Source: Devosia sp. Root413D1
Lineage (GTDB): Bacteria > Pseudomonadota > Alphaproteobacteria > Rhizobiales > Devosiaceae
Direction of reading: 5' to 3'
Assembly: GCF_001425235.1 (NCBI RefSeq)
Contig: NZ_LMEA01000013.1
Location: forward strand, 1-64,000
Length of the DNA stretch: 64,000 nt
A model generated the notes under the pieces. The model searched no databases and was not told where the DNA came from. It worked only from the letters and a program-made list of their open reading frames with translations. How positions within the stretch are numbered: the stretch's first letter is position 1; each line of letters opens with the position of its first letter. A program made the position numbers and the translations under genes. Below are positions 41,140-51,804 of this stretch, in pieces.

Positions 41140-41242
41140 CCCCCACCCTTAATCCCTCCCCGCAAGGGGGAGGGAGACGCAAACTGAAGGGGTCGTGTGA
41201 GGGTCTCCCTCCCCCTTGCGGGGGAGGGGACAGGGGTGGGGG
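41140..41242. repeat. intergenic palindromic repeat, CCCTCCCC family
   Basis: Long inverted arms (about 39 bases each) flank roughly 24 bases. Each arm holds its own hairpin (CCCTCCCC-GCAA-GGGGGAGGG). The double-hairpin build matches the GTCATCCC repeats, but the sequence differs. It lies between convergent genes (SRPBCC fusion and DMT transporter). No T-run is seen, so it is not called a terminator. Confidence 0.75.
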
Positions 41243-41284
41243 GCAGCCCGCACCAGCGTTAGAGGGTTCAGCAGAGGGTGCCCC

Positions 41285-42190
41285 CTAAGGCGTATCCACC
41301 ACTTGCCGTCGCGGCCGCCGCTCGCTCCAGGCGAGCACCAGCCCCGCGACGATCACTAGCGCGGCGCCGAGGAACACCACTTCGGCCGGCTGTTCGCCCC
41401 AGAACAGGAAGCCGAAGACGAAGCTCCAGATCAGCGCGAAATACTCGACCGTGCCGAGCACACTCGCCGGCACCAGGCGCGCCGATTCCACCAGCACATA
41501 TTGCGCCGTGCCGCCGACGATGCCAGTGGCGACCACGATGGCGATCTGCAGCGGGTCCATGTCGGTCCAGAACGGGATCGAGGCCAGCCCCATCACCAGC
41601 GTGTAGAACAGGTTGAGCGAGAAGATCAGCACCATCGAGCTCTCGGATTTCGAGATGGTGCGCATCAGGATCATCGCCACCGACCAGAAGAACGCCGCGC
41701 CCAGCACCATCAGCGCTGGAATGCCGAAGCTCAGCCCGGCCGGATTGCAGGCGATCAGTACGCCGAAAAACCCGATCGCCGAGGCGCCGACCCGCGCCAG
41801 CGTCAGTTGCTCTTTGAGGAAGATCACCGCCAGGATGATCGTCAGCACCGGCGCGAAATAGTAGAGCGTCGTCATCTCGGCGAGCTGCAACTCGCGCCCG
41901 GCCGAATAGTACATGCACCAGGCCGCCAGCGTCAGGATGGCGCGCAGCAGCAGCATCGGCTTGTTGCCCGAGCGGATCAGCTCCAGCACCAGCTTCCGTC
42001 GCCCGATGACGAGGCAGATCACGACGATGACCAGGCTGCGCACGAACAGGATCTGCACCACCGGCAGCGCATGGATCACCGCCTTCACCAGTGCATCGTG
42101 CACCGAGAACAGCGTGTAGGCGAAAATGCCAAGCGCCATGCCCTTGAGCGAGGCGGACTGATGCGCGGACGTGGCGGCAGGTGAGGACAC
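41285..42190 (-). CDS. DMT superfamily (EamA-type) transporter
   Basis: This 301-residue inner-membrane protein has about ten hydrophobic helices in two EamA repeats (about 15-140 and 155-290). PVVQILFVRS and TTLYYFAPVLTIILAVIFLKE are typical of this family, which mostly exports amino acids, metabolites or drugs. The start is GTG at 42190; the first ATG further in would remove part of helix 1. The substrate is unknown. Confidence 0.9.
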   Translation of the reverse strand: MSSPAATSAHQSASLKGMALGIFAYTLFSVHDALVKAVIHALPVVQILFVRSLVIVVICLVIGRRKLVLELIRSGNKPMLLLRAILTLAAWCMYYSAGRELQLAEMTTLYYFAPVLTIILAVIFLKEQLTLARVGASAIGFFGVLIACNPAGLSFGIPALMVLGAAFFWSVAMILMRTISKSESSMVLIFSLNLFYTLVMGLASIPFWTDMDPLQIAIVVATGIVGGTAQYVLVESARLVPASVLGTVEYFALIWSFVFGFLFWGEQPAEVVFLGAALVIVAGLVLAWSERRPRRQVVDTP

Positions 42191-42300
42191 GAGGGACTCG
42201 GAGTGGCAGCAGAGGCAAATGCCCGCGCTAGCTCTAGCGGGTCAACACATTGCATGCACCGGCAAACTTTGAGCGGGGGCGCTGCAGCTCCCCAAACTCG

Positions 42301-42382
42301 GTGTCATCCCAGCGAAAGCTGGGACCCAACTATCCGCTGGTGCGGGTAGTGAGATGGGTCCCTGCTTTCGCAGGGATGACAC
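42301..42382. repeat. intergenic palindromic repeat, GTCATCCC family, copy 2
   Basis: The first arm is nearly identical to that of copy 1 at 11395. The second arm has CCCTGC-TTTC-GCAGGG instead of CCCAGC-TTTC-GCTGGG: the changes pair with each other, so the small hairpin inside the arm is kept. It lies between two genes on the minus strand. Confidence 0.85.
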
Positions 42383-42430
42383 GCGGTGGGTGTGGAAGCA
42401 TCGCACCGCGGGAACGCTGCTCCTCCACCG

Positions 42431-43036
42431 TCAGGTGCAGGTCACCCGCACCTCGGCAAAACCAGCCTCGTCGGCCGAGAACACCATCACCGTGCAGCTG
42501 GTGCCGGCAATGGTGCCGAAACCGGTCTCGACCACCTGGCCGACGCCATCCATGGTGACCGTATCGGCCGTGATCAGGCCGGTCTTTATCACCGCCTTTG
42601 ACTGGCAGATCGGATAGCTCTCACCCGGCGTCACCATGAAGCGGGTACCGAGCGGGATGCAGTCGGTGGTCGGCAGGTTCGGGTCGATCTCGGCGGTCTC
42701 GGTGCTTGCGTCCGGGGCGCCGGGCAGAGCGGCGGGGGCCGCCGCGACAGCAGCCTGTTGCGCCGTCCACTCGCCCTCGAGCTTCACCATCCGGTCCTGC
42801 AGGGCCAAGAGGCCCGCCGCGGTGCCGTCGTCGACGGGCGCCGCCGCGGCCTCGGCACGCTTGGCGAGCTCATCTACCGAGCTGCGCAAAGCCACCACCG
42901 CCTCGGTCACCGCCTTGGTCTTCATGTCGGTATTGAGCTGCACGGCGACCGCCCCGGCCAGCGCCACCAAGCCGACGATGGCGGCGAGGAACGGGATCAG
43001 CCGGTCGATCAGGACCAGGCGGCGATAACGGCGCAT
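42431..43036 (-). CDS. membrane-anchored coiled-coil hypothetical protein
   Basis: This 201-residue protein has one membrane helix (about 13-34), a helical coiled-coil-like region (38-95) with an Ala-rich linker, and a strand-rich carboxy domain with three Cys (TDCIPLGTRF, YPICQSK, TSCTVMV), which could form disulfides in the periplasm. I do not recognise the family. Its start overlaps the end of the upstream L,D-transpeptidase by 28 bases, so the two are probably cotranslated and perhaps work together. Confidence 0.7.
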   Translation of the reverse strand: MRRYRRLVLIDRLIPFLAAIVGLVALAGAVAVQLNTDMKTKAVTEAVVALRSSVDELAKRAEAAAAPVDDGTAAGLLALQDRMVKLEGEWTAQQAAVAAAPAALPGAPDASTETAEIDPNLPTTDCIPLGTRFMVTPGESYPICQSKAVIKTGLITADTVTMDGVGQVVETGFGTIAGTSCTVMVFSADEAGFAEVRVTCT

Positions 43037-43791
43037 TCCGGCCCCTCCGCGTCTGCGCCAAAGCGATATTCGCCCCGGCAGGCTGCCACCCTGGGCGGGG
43101 TGCCCACCGCCTCGAACAGGTCGTGGCCGGCCTTGAGATTACGCCAGAACGGCGCCCAGGTGTTACCGCCCTCGGCGGCCAGCGCCATGGCCGTCATGCG
43201 GAACGGGAAGACGTGCACGTCGACGGCGTCCTGACCATGGCTCAGCGCAGCTTCGACCACCGCATAGACCTCGTCGACGTTTGGATCGGTGATGGCGTAG
43301 CAGCCGATCGAGGAGCAGCCGCCATGCACCATCAGCGCCGAGCCGGTGCGGCCAAGCTGCCGGTCGAAAGCATTGGGAAAACCGAGGTTGAAGCTGAGGT
43401 GATGGCGCGAATTGGGGTTCAGCTGGCTCTGCGCCACCCGGTAGAAGCCCTCCGGTGACTGCTTGTCGCCTTCCTTGAGCTTGGGCCCGAGATCGCCCGA
43501 GAATTTGCAGATGTCATAGTCGCGGAACAGCGCATAGCGCCCGCCGGCGCGCTGCAGCCACAGCTCCAGCTTGTGCTCGCGCTTGAAGATGCGGACATAC
43601 GCCCTGTCGCCGAGCGCAAACCCGGCTGCCGTCAGCTCGGCGACGAACTGCGTGCGGTCATAGACGCGCTCGGTGGCGATGTCGCGATCTCCCGTTCGTT
43701 CGGTGAGCACGAAGCGCCCAACCAGCGCCGCCGAGAGGAGCAGGACCCCGATCGCGATGGCCATGCCAACATGGGAGCGACGGGACCGCAT
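43009..43791 (-). CDS. L,D-transpeptidase (YkuD/YafK type), second of a tandem pair
   Basis: This 260-residue protein has one amino-terminal membrane anchor (about 9-28) and a YkuD-type domain. The catalytic motif HGGCSSIGC (H156 to C164, nucleophile C164) is complete. Relatives such as YafK/DpaA cut or make links to peptidoglycan meso-diaminopimelate. It is a close paralogue of the protein encoded 14 bases upstream (shared GDLGPK or GELGPK, QSPEGFY, LNPNS or MNPNS). Confidence 0.88.
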   Translation of the reverse strand: MRSRRSHVGMAIAIGVLLLSAALVGRFVLTERTGDRDIATERVYDRTQFVAELTAAGFALGDRAYVRIFKREHKLELWLQRAGGRYALFRDYDICKFSGDLGPKLKEGDKQSPEGFYRVAQSQLNPNSRHHLSFNLGFPNAFDRQLGRTGSALMVHGGCSSIGCYAITDPNVDEVYAVVEAALSHGQDAVDVHVFPFRMTAMALAAEGGNTWAPFWRNLKAGHDLFEAVGTPPRVAACRGEYRFGADAEGPECAVIAAWS

Positions 43792-43805
43792 CGCAAGATG
43801 ACCGT

Positions 43806-44834
43806 CTACGCTCGATGCAGGCGCGGCAGCGGAATCGGCGCCACCTTGCTCGGGTCGATCACCCCGGTCTCGGCGCCACCGCCGAACATACCACCCAGGA
43901 AGCTGCCGATCGCCTCGCCACGCGCCTTCGCCGCAGCCTTCTCGTCGGCTGCCTTCTGCGCCTCGGCTGCCGCTTTGGCGGCCTTGTCGGCGAGGTTGGC
44001 GACTTCCTTGGCCATCGCCGCCTCGTCGGCGGCGGCCTTGGCCTTTACCGTATCCGGCACGTTCTGCGCTACCGTCACCGGGCAGCTGCCCAGCGCATCG
44101 AGCGCTGTGCCGCCTGGCACGTCGAACACGTATTCCTTGTTGCAGACATCCCAGGACACCGGCGCCTTCGAGATCTCGAAGCGGTCGTAGCCTTCCTTGA
44201 TGTCCTTCCAGAAGCTCATATTCGGATTGTCGGCATGCTTGGCGAGGTTCTGCGCCGACATGCGGAACGGATAGATCTGCAGCTGGAACGAGGCGTTGCC
44301 GCCTTTGAAGCTCTCGCGCGCCAGCGCATAGATCTCGGCGATCGACTCGTCAGTCATCGAGTAGCAGCCACGCGACGAGCAATCGCCGTGTACCATCAGG
44401 TCCGAACCGGTGCGCCCATAGGCGCGGTCGAACTTGTTGGGAAAGCCGGTGTTGAAGGCCAGGTAGTAGTTCGAGTTCGGGTTCATCAGGCCGGGCGTGA
44501 CCGTGTAGAAGCCCTCGGGCGACTGGCGGTCGCCTTCCTTCACCTTCGGGCCGAGTTCGCCCGACCAGGCGCAGATCTGATAGGATTTGAACAGCTTGAA
44601 GGCGCCGGAGCTGGTCTGCTTCCAGACCTCGAGCTCCGAGCTTTCCTTGAAGATGCGGACCATCATCGCCGCTTCCGGCGACGAGCCAAGACCGGCGAGC
44701 CGGCTGACGGTCTCCTGCTTCAAGGGCGCCATCGCCTTGGCGTTGCCCGGCTTCAGACCGCCGCAGCCGGCGAGCAGCGCGGCCACGCTGATGGCGGCGC
44801 CAACAAGAAGGATGGAACGGAGCGTTCTGCCCAA
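43806..44834 (-). CDS. L,D-transpeptidase lipoprotein (YkuD/YafK type), first of a tandem pair
   Basis: This 342-residue protein has a lipoprotein signal (LAGC, lipid Cys 24), a YkuD-type domain with HGDCSSRGC (H149 to C157), and a carboxy Ala/Lys-rich coiled coil (about 262-312) that its paralogue downstream lacks. It should sit on a membrane facing the periplasm and modify peptidoglycan cross-links. The start is TTG at 44834, needed for the lipobox distance. It starts a three-gene run with the second transpeptidase and the coiled-coil protein. Confidence 0.88.
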   Translation of the reverse strand: MGRTLRSILLVGAAISVAALLAGCGGLKPGNAKAMAPLKQETVSRLAGLGSSPEAAMMVRIFKESSELEVWKQTSSGAFKLFKSYQICAWSGELGPKVKEGDRQSPEGFYTVTPGLMNPNSNYYLAFNTGFPNKFDRAYGRTGSDLMVHGDCSSRGCYSMTDESIAEIYALARESFKGGNASFQLQIYPFRMSAQNLAKHADNPNMSFWKDIKEGYDRFEISKAPVSWDVCNKEYVFDVPGGTALDALGSCPVTVAQNVPDTVKAKAAADEAAMAKEVANLADKAAKAAAEAQKAADEKAAAKARGEAIGSFLGGMFGGGAETGVIDPSKVAPIPLPRLHRA

Positions 44835-44888
44835 AGTCAGCTACCCGAAATGCTTGTCTGCCCGAACAATCGGGTTACGAGCGGACGG

Positions 44889-44916
44889 TTACCATGTGGT
44901 AAGCCGGCATGGTTAA
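44889..44916 (-). promoter_or_regulatory. palindrome and CtrA-like half-site upstream of the transpeptidase run
   Basis: A palindrome TTACCA-TG-TGGTAA (44889-44902) lies next to TTAACCAT on the minus strand (44909-44916), which matches the half-site of the cell-cycle regulator CtrA. They are 55-82 bases before the first transpeptidase. The match is short, so chance is possible. Confidence 0.35.
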
Positions 44917-44960
44917 CGGCCCGTTTACTATTGGCTTCATGCCCGCTGCTTCGGTGCCAA

Positions 44961-45920
44961 TCAACTCAAATTGGTGCCGATCGCGAGGAATTTGTCACGC
45001 CTGTGTTCCCGGACCTCCAGTCGCCCCCGTGTGCCCGGGAAATCGGTCAGAAACTGGGTGATGGCGCGTGCGGTCGAGGCCATCACCTCTGCGTGATGGC
45101 GGTGCGCGCCACCGGCCGGCTCCGGGATGATGCCGTCGATCACCCCGAGCCCGAGCAGGTCGGGCGCGGTGATCTTCTGCGCCGCCGCCATATCGGGGGC
45201 GCGGGCTGCGTCACGGAACAGGATCGCGGCGCCCGGCTCGGGCGAAATCACCGAGTAGATGGCGTTCTCGAGCATCAGCACGCGATTGGCCGTGGCGATG
45301 GCGATGGCGCCACCCGACCCGCCCTCACCGATGATGATGGCGATGTTGGGAATACCGAGCTGCAGACAGCGCTCGGTCGAGCGCGCGATCGCCTCGGCCT
45401 GGCCGCGTTCCTCGGCGCCGATGCCCGGATACGCGCCGGCGGTATCGACGAACGACACCAGGGGGATATCGAAGCGGTCGGCCATGTCCATGATGCGCAC
45501 CGCCTTGCGGTAGCCTTCGGGCCGCGCCATGCCGAAATTGTGCTTCAGGCGGCTCTCGGTGTTGGAGCCCTTCTCCTGCCCCAGGATCGCCACCGGCTGC
45601 CCGTTGAAGCGGCCAAAGCCGGCCTGCAGCGCCGGATCCTCGGCGAACTTGCGGTCGCCGGCCAGCGGTGTCCACTCCGATATCAGCGACTTGATGTAGT
45701 CGGAAAAGTGCGGGCGCTGCGGATGGCGCGCCACCTGCGTCTTCTGCCAGGGGGAAAGCTTCTTGTAGATATCGACCAGCGCCTCGTCGGCGCGGGCCGA
45801 GAGGCGCGTCACCTCTTCATCGATGGACACGGCCTGATCGGACGTGGCGAGGGATTTGAGCTCGGCGATCTTGCCTTCGAGATCGGCGACCGGCTTTTCG
45901 AAATCGAGATAGGACTGCAT
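44961..45920 (-). CDS. accA: acetyl-CoA carboxylase carboxyltransferase subunit alpha
   Basis: This 319-residue subunit, with AccD, moves carboxyl from biotin to acetyl-CoA to make malonyl-CoA for fatty-acid synthesis. It starts MQSYLDFEKPVADLEGKI, a typical AccA amino end, and contains GRFNGQPVAILGQEKG, FVDTAGAYPGIGAEERGQAEAIA and the GEGGSGGAIAI oxyanion region. The ATG at 45920 is chosen for this reason, although the frame stays open further up. Confidence 0.97.
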   Translation of the reverse strand: MQSYLDFEKPVADLEGKIAELKSLATSDQAVSIDEEVTRLSARADEALVDIYKKLSPWQKTQVARHPQRPHFSDYIKSLISEWTPLAGDRKFAEDPALQAGFGRFNGQPVAILGQEKGSNTESRLKHNFGMARPEGYRKAVRIMDMADRFDIPLVSFVDTAGAYPGIGAEERGQAEAIARSTERCLQLGIPNIAIIIGEGGSGGAIAIATANRVLMLENAIYSVISPEPGAAILFRDAARAPDMAAAQKITAPDLLGLGVIDGIIPEPAGGAHRHHAEVMASTARAITQFLTDFPGTRGRLEVREHRRDKFLAIGTNLS

Positions 45921-46111
45921 CCAACCCGCCAGATAGAGGAAGGGCGTCAACTCGCGCCCTAAAGTGGCCGGAAAGTGGCGATGCGGCCCCGCCGAGTCAA
46001 GCATCGAGCGGTGGCCGGGGACCCATTCCACCGCTCTGTCACGCCGCGTTAACCAATGCATGACGCATTCATGACAACGCTGGAGCAAACGACCGGAACC
46101 ATCCTTCGACC

Positions 46112-46441
46112 ATGACGACCTATGCCCTGGTGAGCGTTGGCTGCCCGCATTGCAGCGGCCAGTTCCTCGAAAACGCCAAGCTGGTACGCCCCGACGGCGA
46201 CGCCTGGTGTCCGCATTGCGAGAAACTGTTCACGCTGGATCCTGGCAACCTGGCGACCCGCCGTACCCTCGCCGAAGCCAAGGCCGCCCGGCGCCGGCGT
46301 AAGGAGCGGCTTACCGAGCTGCGCGCCACCTGGAGCGACGTCCCTGCTGCACCGCCCAAGCCGATGCTGATGGGTGACGTACTGCGTGCGCTGGACGAAC
46401 TGCTCGACCGGCTCGACGGCCTCACCCACAAGCGCTCCTGA
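46112..46441 (+). CDS. small zinc-ribbon-like protein
   Basis: This 109-residue protein has two CPHC knuckles (C11/C14 and C33/C36), spaced as in a zinc ribbon, then a basic helix with RRRRK and a last helix. No wider family match is recognised. It is divergent from accA and ends four bases before the end of the converging DUF218 gene. A role in nucleic-acid or protein binding is possible. Confidence 0.65.
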   Translation: MTTYALVSVGCPHCSGQFLENAKLVRPDGDAWCPHCEKLFTLDPGNLATRRTLAEAKAARRRRKERLTELRATWSDVPAAPPKPMLMGDVLRALDELLDRLDGLTHKRS

Positions 46442-46444
46442 GAC

Positions 46445-47011
46445 CTACTGGCCCGTGATCCGGTAGACCAGGGTGAACCACACCTCGCGCGCCAGCATTG
46501 GCAATTGCGTGCCCAGCGTCTGGTAACGGCTGGTCGGCGTCGCCGCAGGCCAGGCATCGATCCCCAGCTCGCGCGCCATGGTAACAGCGCGCCTCAAGTG
46601 CAGCGGATCGCTGACCACCAGCACCCGGGCCAGCTGATGCTCGGCCAGGATCGGTGCGGCGAAGTCGATGTTCTGCCTGGTCGTCCGCGACTGCGTTTCG
46701 ACGAGGATCGCCTCGGCTGGAATGCCCGCCGCCATCGCCCACGCCCGCCCGGCCTCGGCCTCGCCGACCGCATCGTACGGGTTCTTGCCGCCGGTCATCA
46801 CCAGCGTCCGCACCTTGCCGGCCTTGTAGAGCGCGACAGCGTGCCTGAGCCGCTCCGCGAACACCGGCGTTGGATGATCCCCGGCCACGGCCGCACCCAG
46901 CACCAGCGCCGCATCGGCGGAACCGGGATCGCTGCTGTTACCGAAGCTCCAGATGTCGAAAGCGATCCACGCCACAACGAGCACCATCGCCGCAGCGACG
47001 AGGCCAAGCAC
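46445..47011 (-). CDS. YdcF/ElyC-like DUF218 protein
   Basis: This 188-residue protein has an amino-terminal membrane helix (1-20) and a DUF218 domain with VLGAAV, TGGKNP, E-AGRAWAMAAGIPAEAILVE and VVSDPLHLRRAVTMARELG. Members act in envelope or peptidoglycan metabolism or bind SAM. The start is GTG at 47011, 21 bases after the xerD stop, so it is probably cotranscribed with xerD. Confidence 0.85.
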   Translation of the reverse strand: MLGLVAAAMVLVVAWIAFDIWSFGNSSDPGSADAALVLGAAVAGDHPTPVFAERLRHAVALYKAGKVRTLVMTGGKNPYDAVGEAEAGRAWAMAAGIPAEAILVETQSRTTRQNIDFAAPILAEHQLARVLVVSDPLHLRRAVTMARELGIDAWPAATPTSRYQTLGTQLPMLAREVWFTLVYRITGQ

Positions 47012-47032
47012 GCGGAACAGCAGGCGCAGCTC

Positions 47033-47944
47033 TCAGCCCTCCGCCAGCGGATGGTGCGCTTCGACCAGCGATTTCAGCTTCTCGTCGAGGACGTGGGTAT
47101 AGATCTGCGTGGTCGAGATGTCGGAATGCCCGAGCAGCGTCTGCACCACTCGCAGGTCCGCGCCGCCCGCCAGAAGGTGGCTGGCAAAGGCATGCCGCAA
47201 GACGTGCGGCGACACCCGGGCCACGGAAATCCCCGCCCGCCCGGCCAGCCGCTTGAGTTCCCGCGCAAACACCTGCCGGCTGAGATGGCCGCTCTCGCCG
47301 CCGGCTGGAAACAGCCACACGCCGGGCTCGAGCCGCGTCAGATACGCCTTCACCGCATCGCGCGCCCGATCGGTGAGCGGTACGATCCGCTCCTTGCCGC
47401 CCTTACCGCGCACGGTGAGAAAGCTGGCGTCGCGCATCACCGCGGCCCGCTTCAGTTCCACCAGCTCCGATACGCGCATGCCAGTGGCGTAAAGCAGCTC
47501 GAGCAGCAGGTAGAGCCGTCCCGCCATGGCGCGCTCAGCCTCGCTCACCTCCGGCGCTTCGATCTCGGCTTCCGCAAGGCTCAGCAGCCGATCGATCTCG
47601 GCGATCGACAGCACCTTGGGCAGGCCTCGCCTCGCTTTGGGCGAAGCGATGATTCGCGTCGGGTCGTCGCCGCGCACCGCATCGGCGGCGAGGAACTTGT
47701 GGAACTGCCGGATCGCCGAGAGCTTTCGCGCACTCGAGGAGGCGGCTATGCCCTCGGCTTCGAGGAAGGCGAGATACTCCGTCACCTGTTCGCGCCCGGC
47801 CGCGGTCGGTCCGGTGCCGCGACGCGCCAGGAACCCGCAATAGTCGCCAAGATCGCGGCGATAGGCATCGATGGTGTTTTTGGCCGCGCCACGCTCGGCG
47901 CTCATCATCTCGAGGAACGCGTCGACCAGATGGCCGCCGCTCAT
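47033..47944 (-). CDS. xerD: site-specific tyrosine recombinase XerD
   Basis: This 303-residue recombinase resolves chromosome dimers at dif with XerC. It has a SAM-like amino core-binding domain (1-90) and a catalytic domain with the full set R157, K181, H247, R250, H273 and the nucleophile Y282. The size and the lack of an arm-binding domain suit XerD, not a phage integrase, and no attachment sites or cargo are seen around it. It overlaps the upstream gene by four bases. Placement beside aroK-aroB is common in Rhizobiales. Confidence 0.94.
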   Translation of the reverse strand: MSGGHLVDAFLEMMSAERGAAKNTIDAYRRDLGDYCGFLARRGTGPTAAGREQVTEYLAFLEAEGIAASSSARKLSAIRQFHKFLAADAVRGDDPTRIIASPKARRGLPKVLSIAEIDRLLSLAEAEIEAPEVSEAERAMAGRLYLLLELLYATGMRVSELVELKRAAVMRDASFLTVRGKGGKERIVPLTDRARDAVKAYLTRLEPGVWLFPAGGESGHLSRQVFARELKRLAGRAGISVARVSPHVLRHAFASHLLAGGADLRVVQTLLGHSDISTTQIYTHVLDEKLKSLVEAHHPLAEG

Positions 47945-48252
47945 TCGATTCCCTGTTGCCGGGTCACCACTTCACCCTCCTCGGCCGGTGCATCGCTGGC
48001 GGGCTCGACCGACAGCGCCGGCTCTTCGGCAGCGGGCGGCGCGGCCGCCGGTGCTTCGGGTTGACGTGTGGTGTTGATCTCGCGCCGCACCAGCGGATCG
48101 CGCTGCGTCGAGGGCACCAGGTCGCGCGCCGGAATGCGGATGGTCACTTCCTTGTCGCGCGGCTGGACGATGGCGACGAGCGCGAACATGGCCCCGTAGC
48201 CCAGTCCGACCAGGACCAGCAGGATGACGATCAGACGAATGAGAGTCGGCAT
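47941..48252 (-). CDS. small membrane protein upstream of xerD
   Basis: This 103-residue protein has one membrane helix (about 6-29), then EVTIRIPARDLVPSTQRDP and a Pro/Ala/Glu-rich tail. It overlaps xerD by four bases. A protein of this type lies before xerD in other Rhizobiales, in my recollection. Function is unknown; the shared helix and tail suggest an envelope role. Confidence 0.72.
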   Translation of the reverse strand: MPTLIRLIVILLVLVGLGYGAMFALVAIVQPRDKEVTIRIPARDLVPSTQRDPLVRREINTTRQPEAPAAAPPAAEEPALSVEPASDAPAEEGEVVTRQQGIE

Positions 48253-48397
48253 GGCAATCCGCTTTTGTCACGCTACGGGCCAGTCTCCCCTGTTTGCCGG
48301 ATGCGATCAAGGGTGCGCTAACCATAGCCGTCCGACCATAGCGGGCATTGACTTTATGCCGCCCTAACGCTTCAAACCGGCCGAACAGGGAAATGCG

Positions 48398-48991
48398 ATG
48401 TCACGCGACGGCCCGACCACACGCGACGACCGGCGCGAGGATCTGCAGCGGCTCCTCGGGCACCGCCCGATCGTCCTGATCGGCATGATGGGCGCCGGCA
48501 AGACCACGGTCGGCCGCCGCCTCGCCGCCCGCCTCGGCCGCCACTTCGTCGACAGCGACGAAGAGGTGGAGAAGGCTGCCGGCATGACCATCGAAGACAT
48601 TTTCCGCGCCCATGGCGAGGCCGATTTCCGCGCCGGCGAAGTGAAGGTGATCGCCCGGCTGCTGAAAGACCACAACATCGTGCTCGGCACCGGCGGCGGT
48701 GCCTTCATCAACCCCGAAACCCGGGCCCTGGTGAAGGAAGCGGCGATCTCGGTATGGATCAAGGCCGATTTCGAGCTGTTGTTCCAGCGCGTCTCGCGCC
48801 GCTCCAACCGGCCGCTGCTGAAGACCGCCAACCCGCGCGAAACCCTGCAGAAGCTGATCGACGTGCGCTATCCGGTGTATGCCGAGGCCGACGTCACCAT
48901 CGTCTCGCGCGACGTGCCGCAGGACCAGGTGGCAAGCGAAGTGATCGACGCCGTTTTGGCGCACCTGAGCAGCGAGACGCCCAATGGCTGA
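48398..48991 (+). CDS. aroK: shikimate kinase
   Basis: This 197-residue enzyme phosphorylates shikimate in aromatic amino acid synthesis. It has Walker A GMMGAGKT (29-36), FVDSDEEVE with the shikimate-binding Asp, FRAGE, GTGGGAF and the RPLL lid region. The amino end is about 20 residues longer than in E. coli AroK, as usual in Rhizobiales. It overlaps aroB by eight bases; divergent from the small membrane protein of the xerD run. Confidence 0.96.
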   Translation: MSRDGPTTRDDRREDLQRLLGHRPIVLIGMMGAGKTTVGRRLAARLGRHFVDSDEEVEKAAGMTIEDIFRAHGEADFRAGEVKVIARLLKDHNIVLGTGGGAFINPETRALVKEAAISVWIKADFELLFQRVSRRSNRPLLKTANPRETLQKLIDVRYPVYAEADVTIVSRDVPQDQVASEVIDAVLAHLSSETPNG

Positions 48992-50085
48992 GCCGACCAC
49001 CGTCCACGTGCCGCTGGACGAGCGCGCCTACGACATCCTCATCGGCAATGGGCTGATCGACAATGCCGGCGCCCTGCTCAAGGCCAGGTTCCCCGGGCGC
49101 CGCTTCGGCATCGTCACCGACACCGAAGTCGCCATCGCCCAACTGCCGCGGCTCACCGCCTCGCTCGATGCAGCCGAAGTCGGCTACACCACGGTGGTGC
49201 TGCCCAATGGCGAAAGCACAAAGTCCTTCGCCCGGCTGGGCGAAGTGGTCGAGGCGATTCTCGCAGCGCGGCTGGAACGCGGCGACCTGATCATCGCGCT
49301 GGGTGGCGGCGTCATCGGCGATCTCGCCGGCTTCGCGGCGGCGATCGCGCGGCGCGGCATGGATTTCGTCCAGGTCCCGACCTCACTGCTGGCGCAGGTC
49401 GATAGCTCCGTCGGCGGCAAGACCGGCATCAACTCGCCGCACGGCAAGAACCTGATCGGCGCTTTCCACCAGCCTAAGCTGGTGCTGGCCGACCTCGACG
49501 CGCTCGACACTTTGCCGCCACGGCAGCTCGCCGCCGGCTATGCCGAAGTGGTGAAATACGGGCTGATCGACGACGAGCCGTTCTATTTCTGGCTCGAAGA
49601 CAACCGCCGCGAGATCTTTGCCGGCAACGCTGCGTTGCGCGCTGAAATGGTGGCGCGCTGCTGCGCCGCCAAGACCCGCTTCGTGCTCGCCGACGAGAAG
49701 GAGACCGGGGTCCGCGCCCTGCTCAATCTCGGCCACACCTTCGGTCACGCGCTCGAATCGGCCACCGGCTATTCCGACCGATTGCTGCATGGCGAAGGCG
49801 TCGCCATCGGCATGGTGCTGGCGCATGGGTTTTCGGCCAAGCTCGGCCTCGCGCCCAGCCAGGATACCGGCCGCATTGCCCAGCACCTGAGCGCCGCGGG
49901 CCTCCCGACCCACATCAACGATATCCCCGGCGAGCTGCCCGATACCGATTACCTGATGAACGCCATCGCCCAGGACAAGAAGGTGGTGCGCGGCGCCCTC
50001 ACCTTCATCCTGACTTACGGCATCGGCCGGGCCTTCATCGAGAAGCATGTCGACCCGGCCGCCGTGCGCGCCTATCTCGAAGAGG

Positions 50086-50102
<17 letters not shown>
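48984..50102 (+). CDS. aroB: 3-dehydroquinate synthase
   Basis: This 372-residue NAD-dependent enzyme makes the first ring of the shikimate pathway. GGGVIGDLAGFAA (coenzyme and substrate binding), PTSLLAQVDSSVGGKTGIN, and GHTFGHALE with a metal-binding His are all present. It overlaps aroK at its start and the converging monooxygenase gene by 17 bases at its end. Confidence 0.97.
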
Positions 50103-51597
<1,495 letters not shown>

Positions 51598-51804
51598 CTT
51601 TGTCTCCGTTCAGATCTGACGAGGACACGCCTTTTGCGGGATGGTCGGGGTCTTGAAGCAAGCCCCTTGTGCGTTACATATCAGTATGGGCAGAGGGCGA
51701 GATCGCGCTTTGCCACCCCTCCCTGACATGTATCCTGCCACCGAGCGCGAGACGCTGGCCACGATTCGAGCCCGCGCCGCGCCAAAAGACGCCGAGGGAA
51801 AACC

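Noticed and set aside
41140-41242. bidirectional terminator between the SRPBCC and DMT genes
   Set aside because: Inverted arms are long, but no T-run follows; repeat element preferred.
47033-47944. xerD as integrase of a mobile element
   Set aside because: Size and residues are those of XerD; no attachment repeats, cargo or tRNA are found around it, and its neighbours are housekeeping genes.
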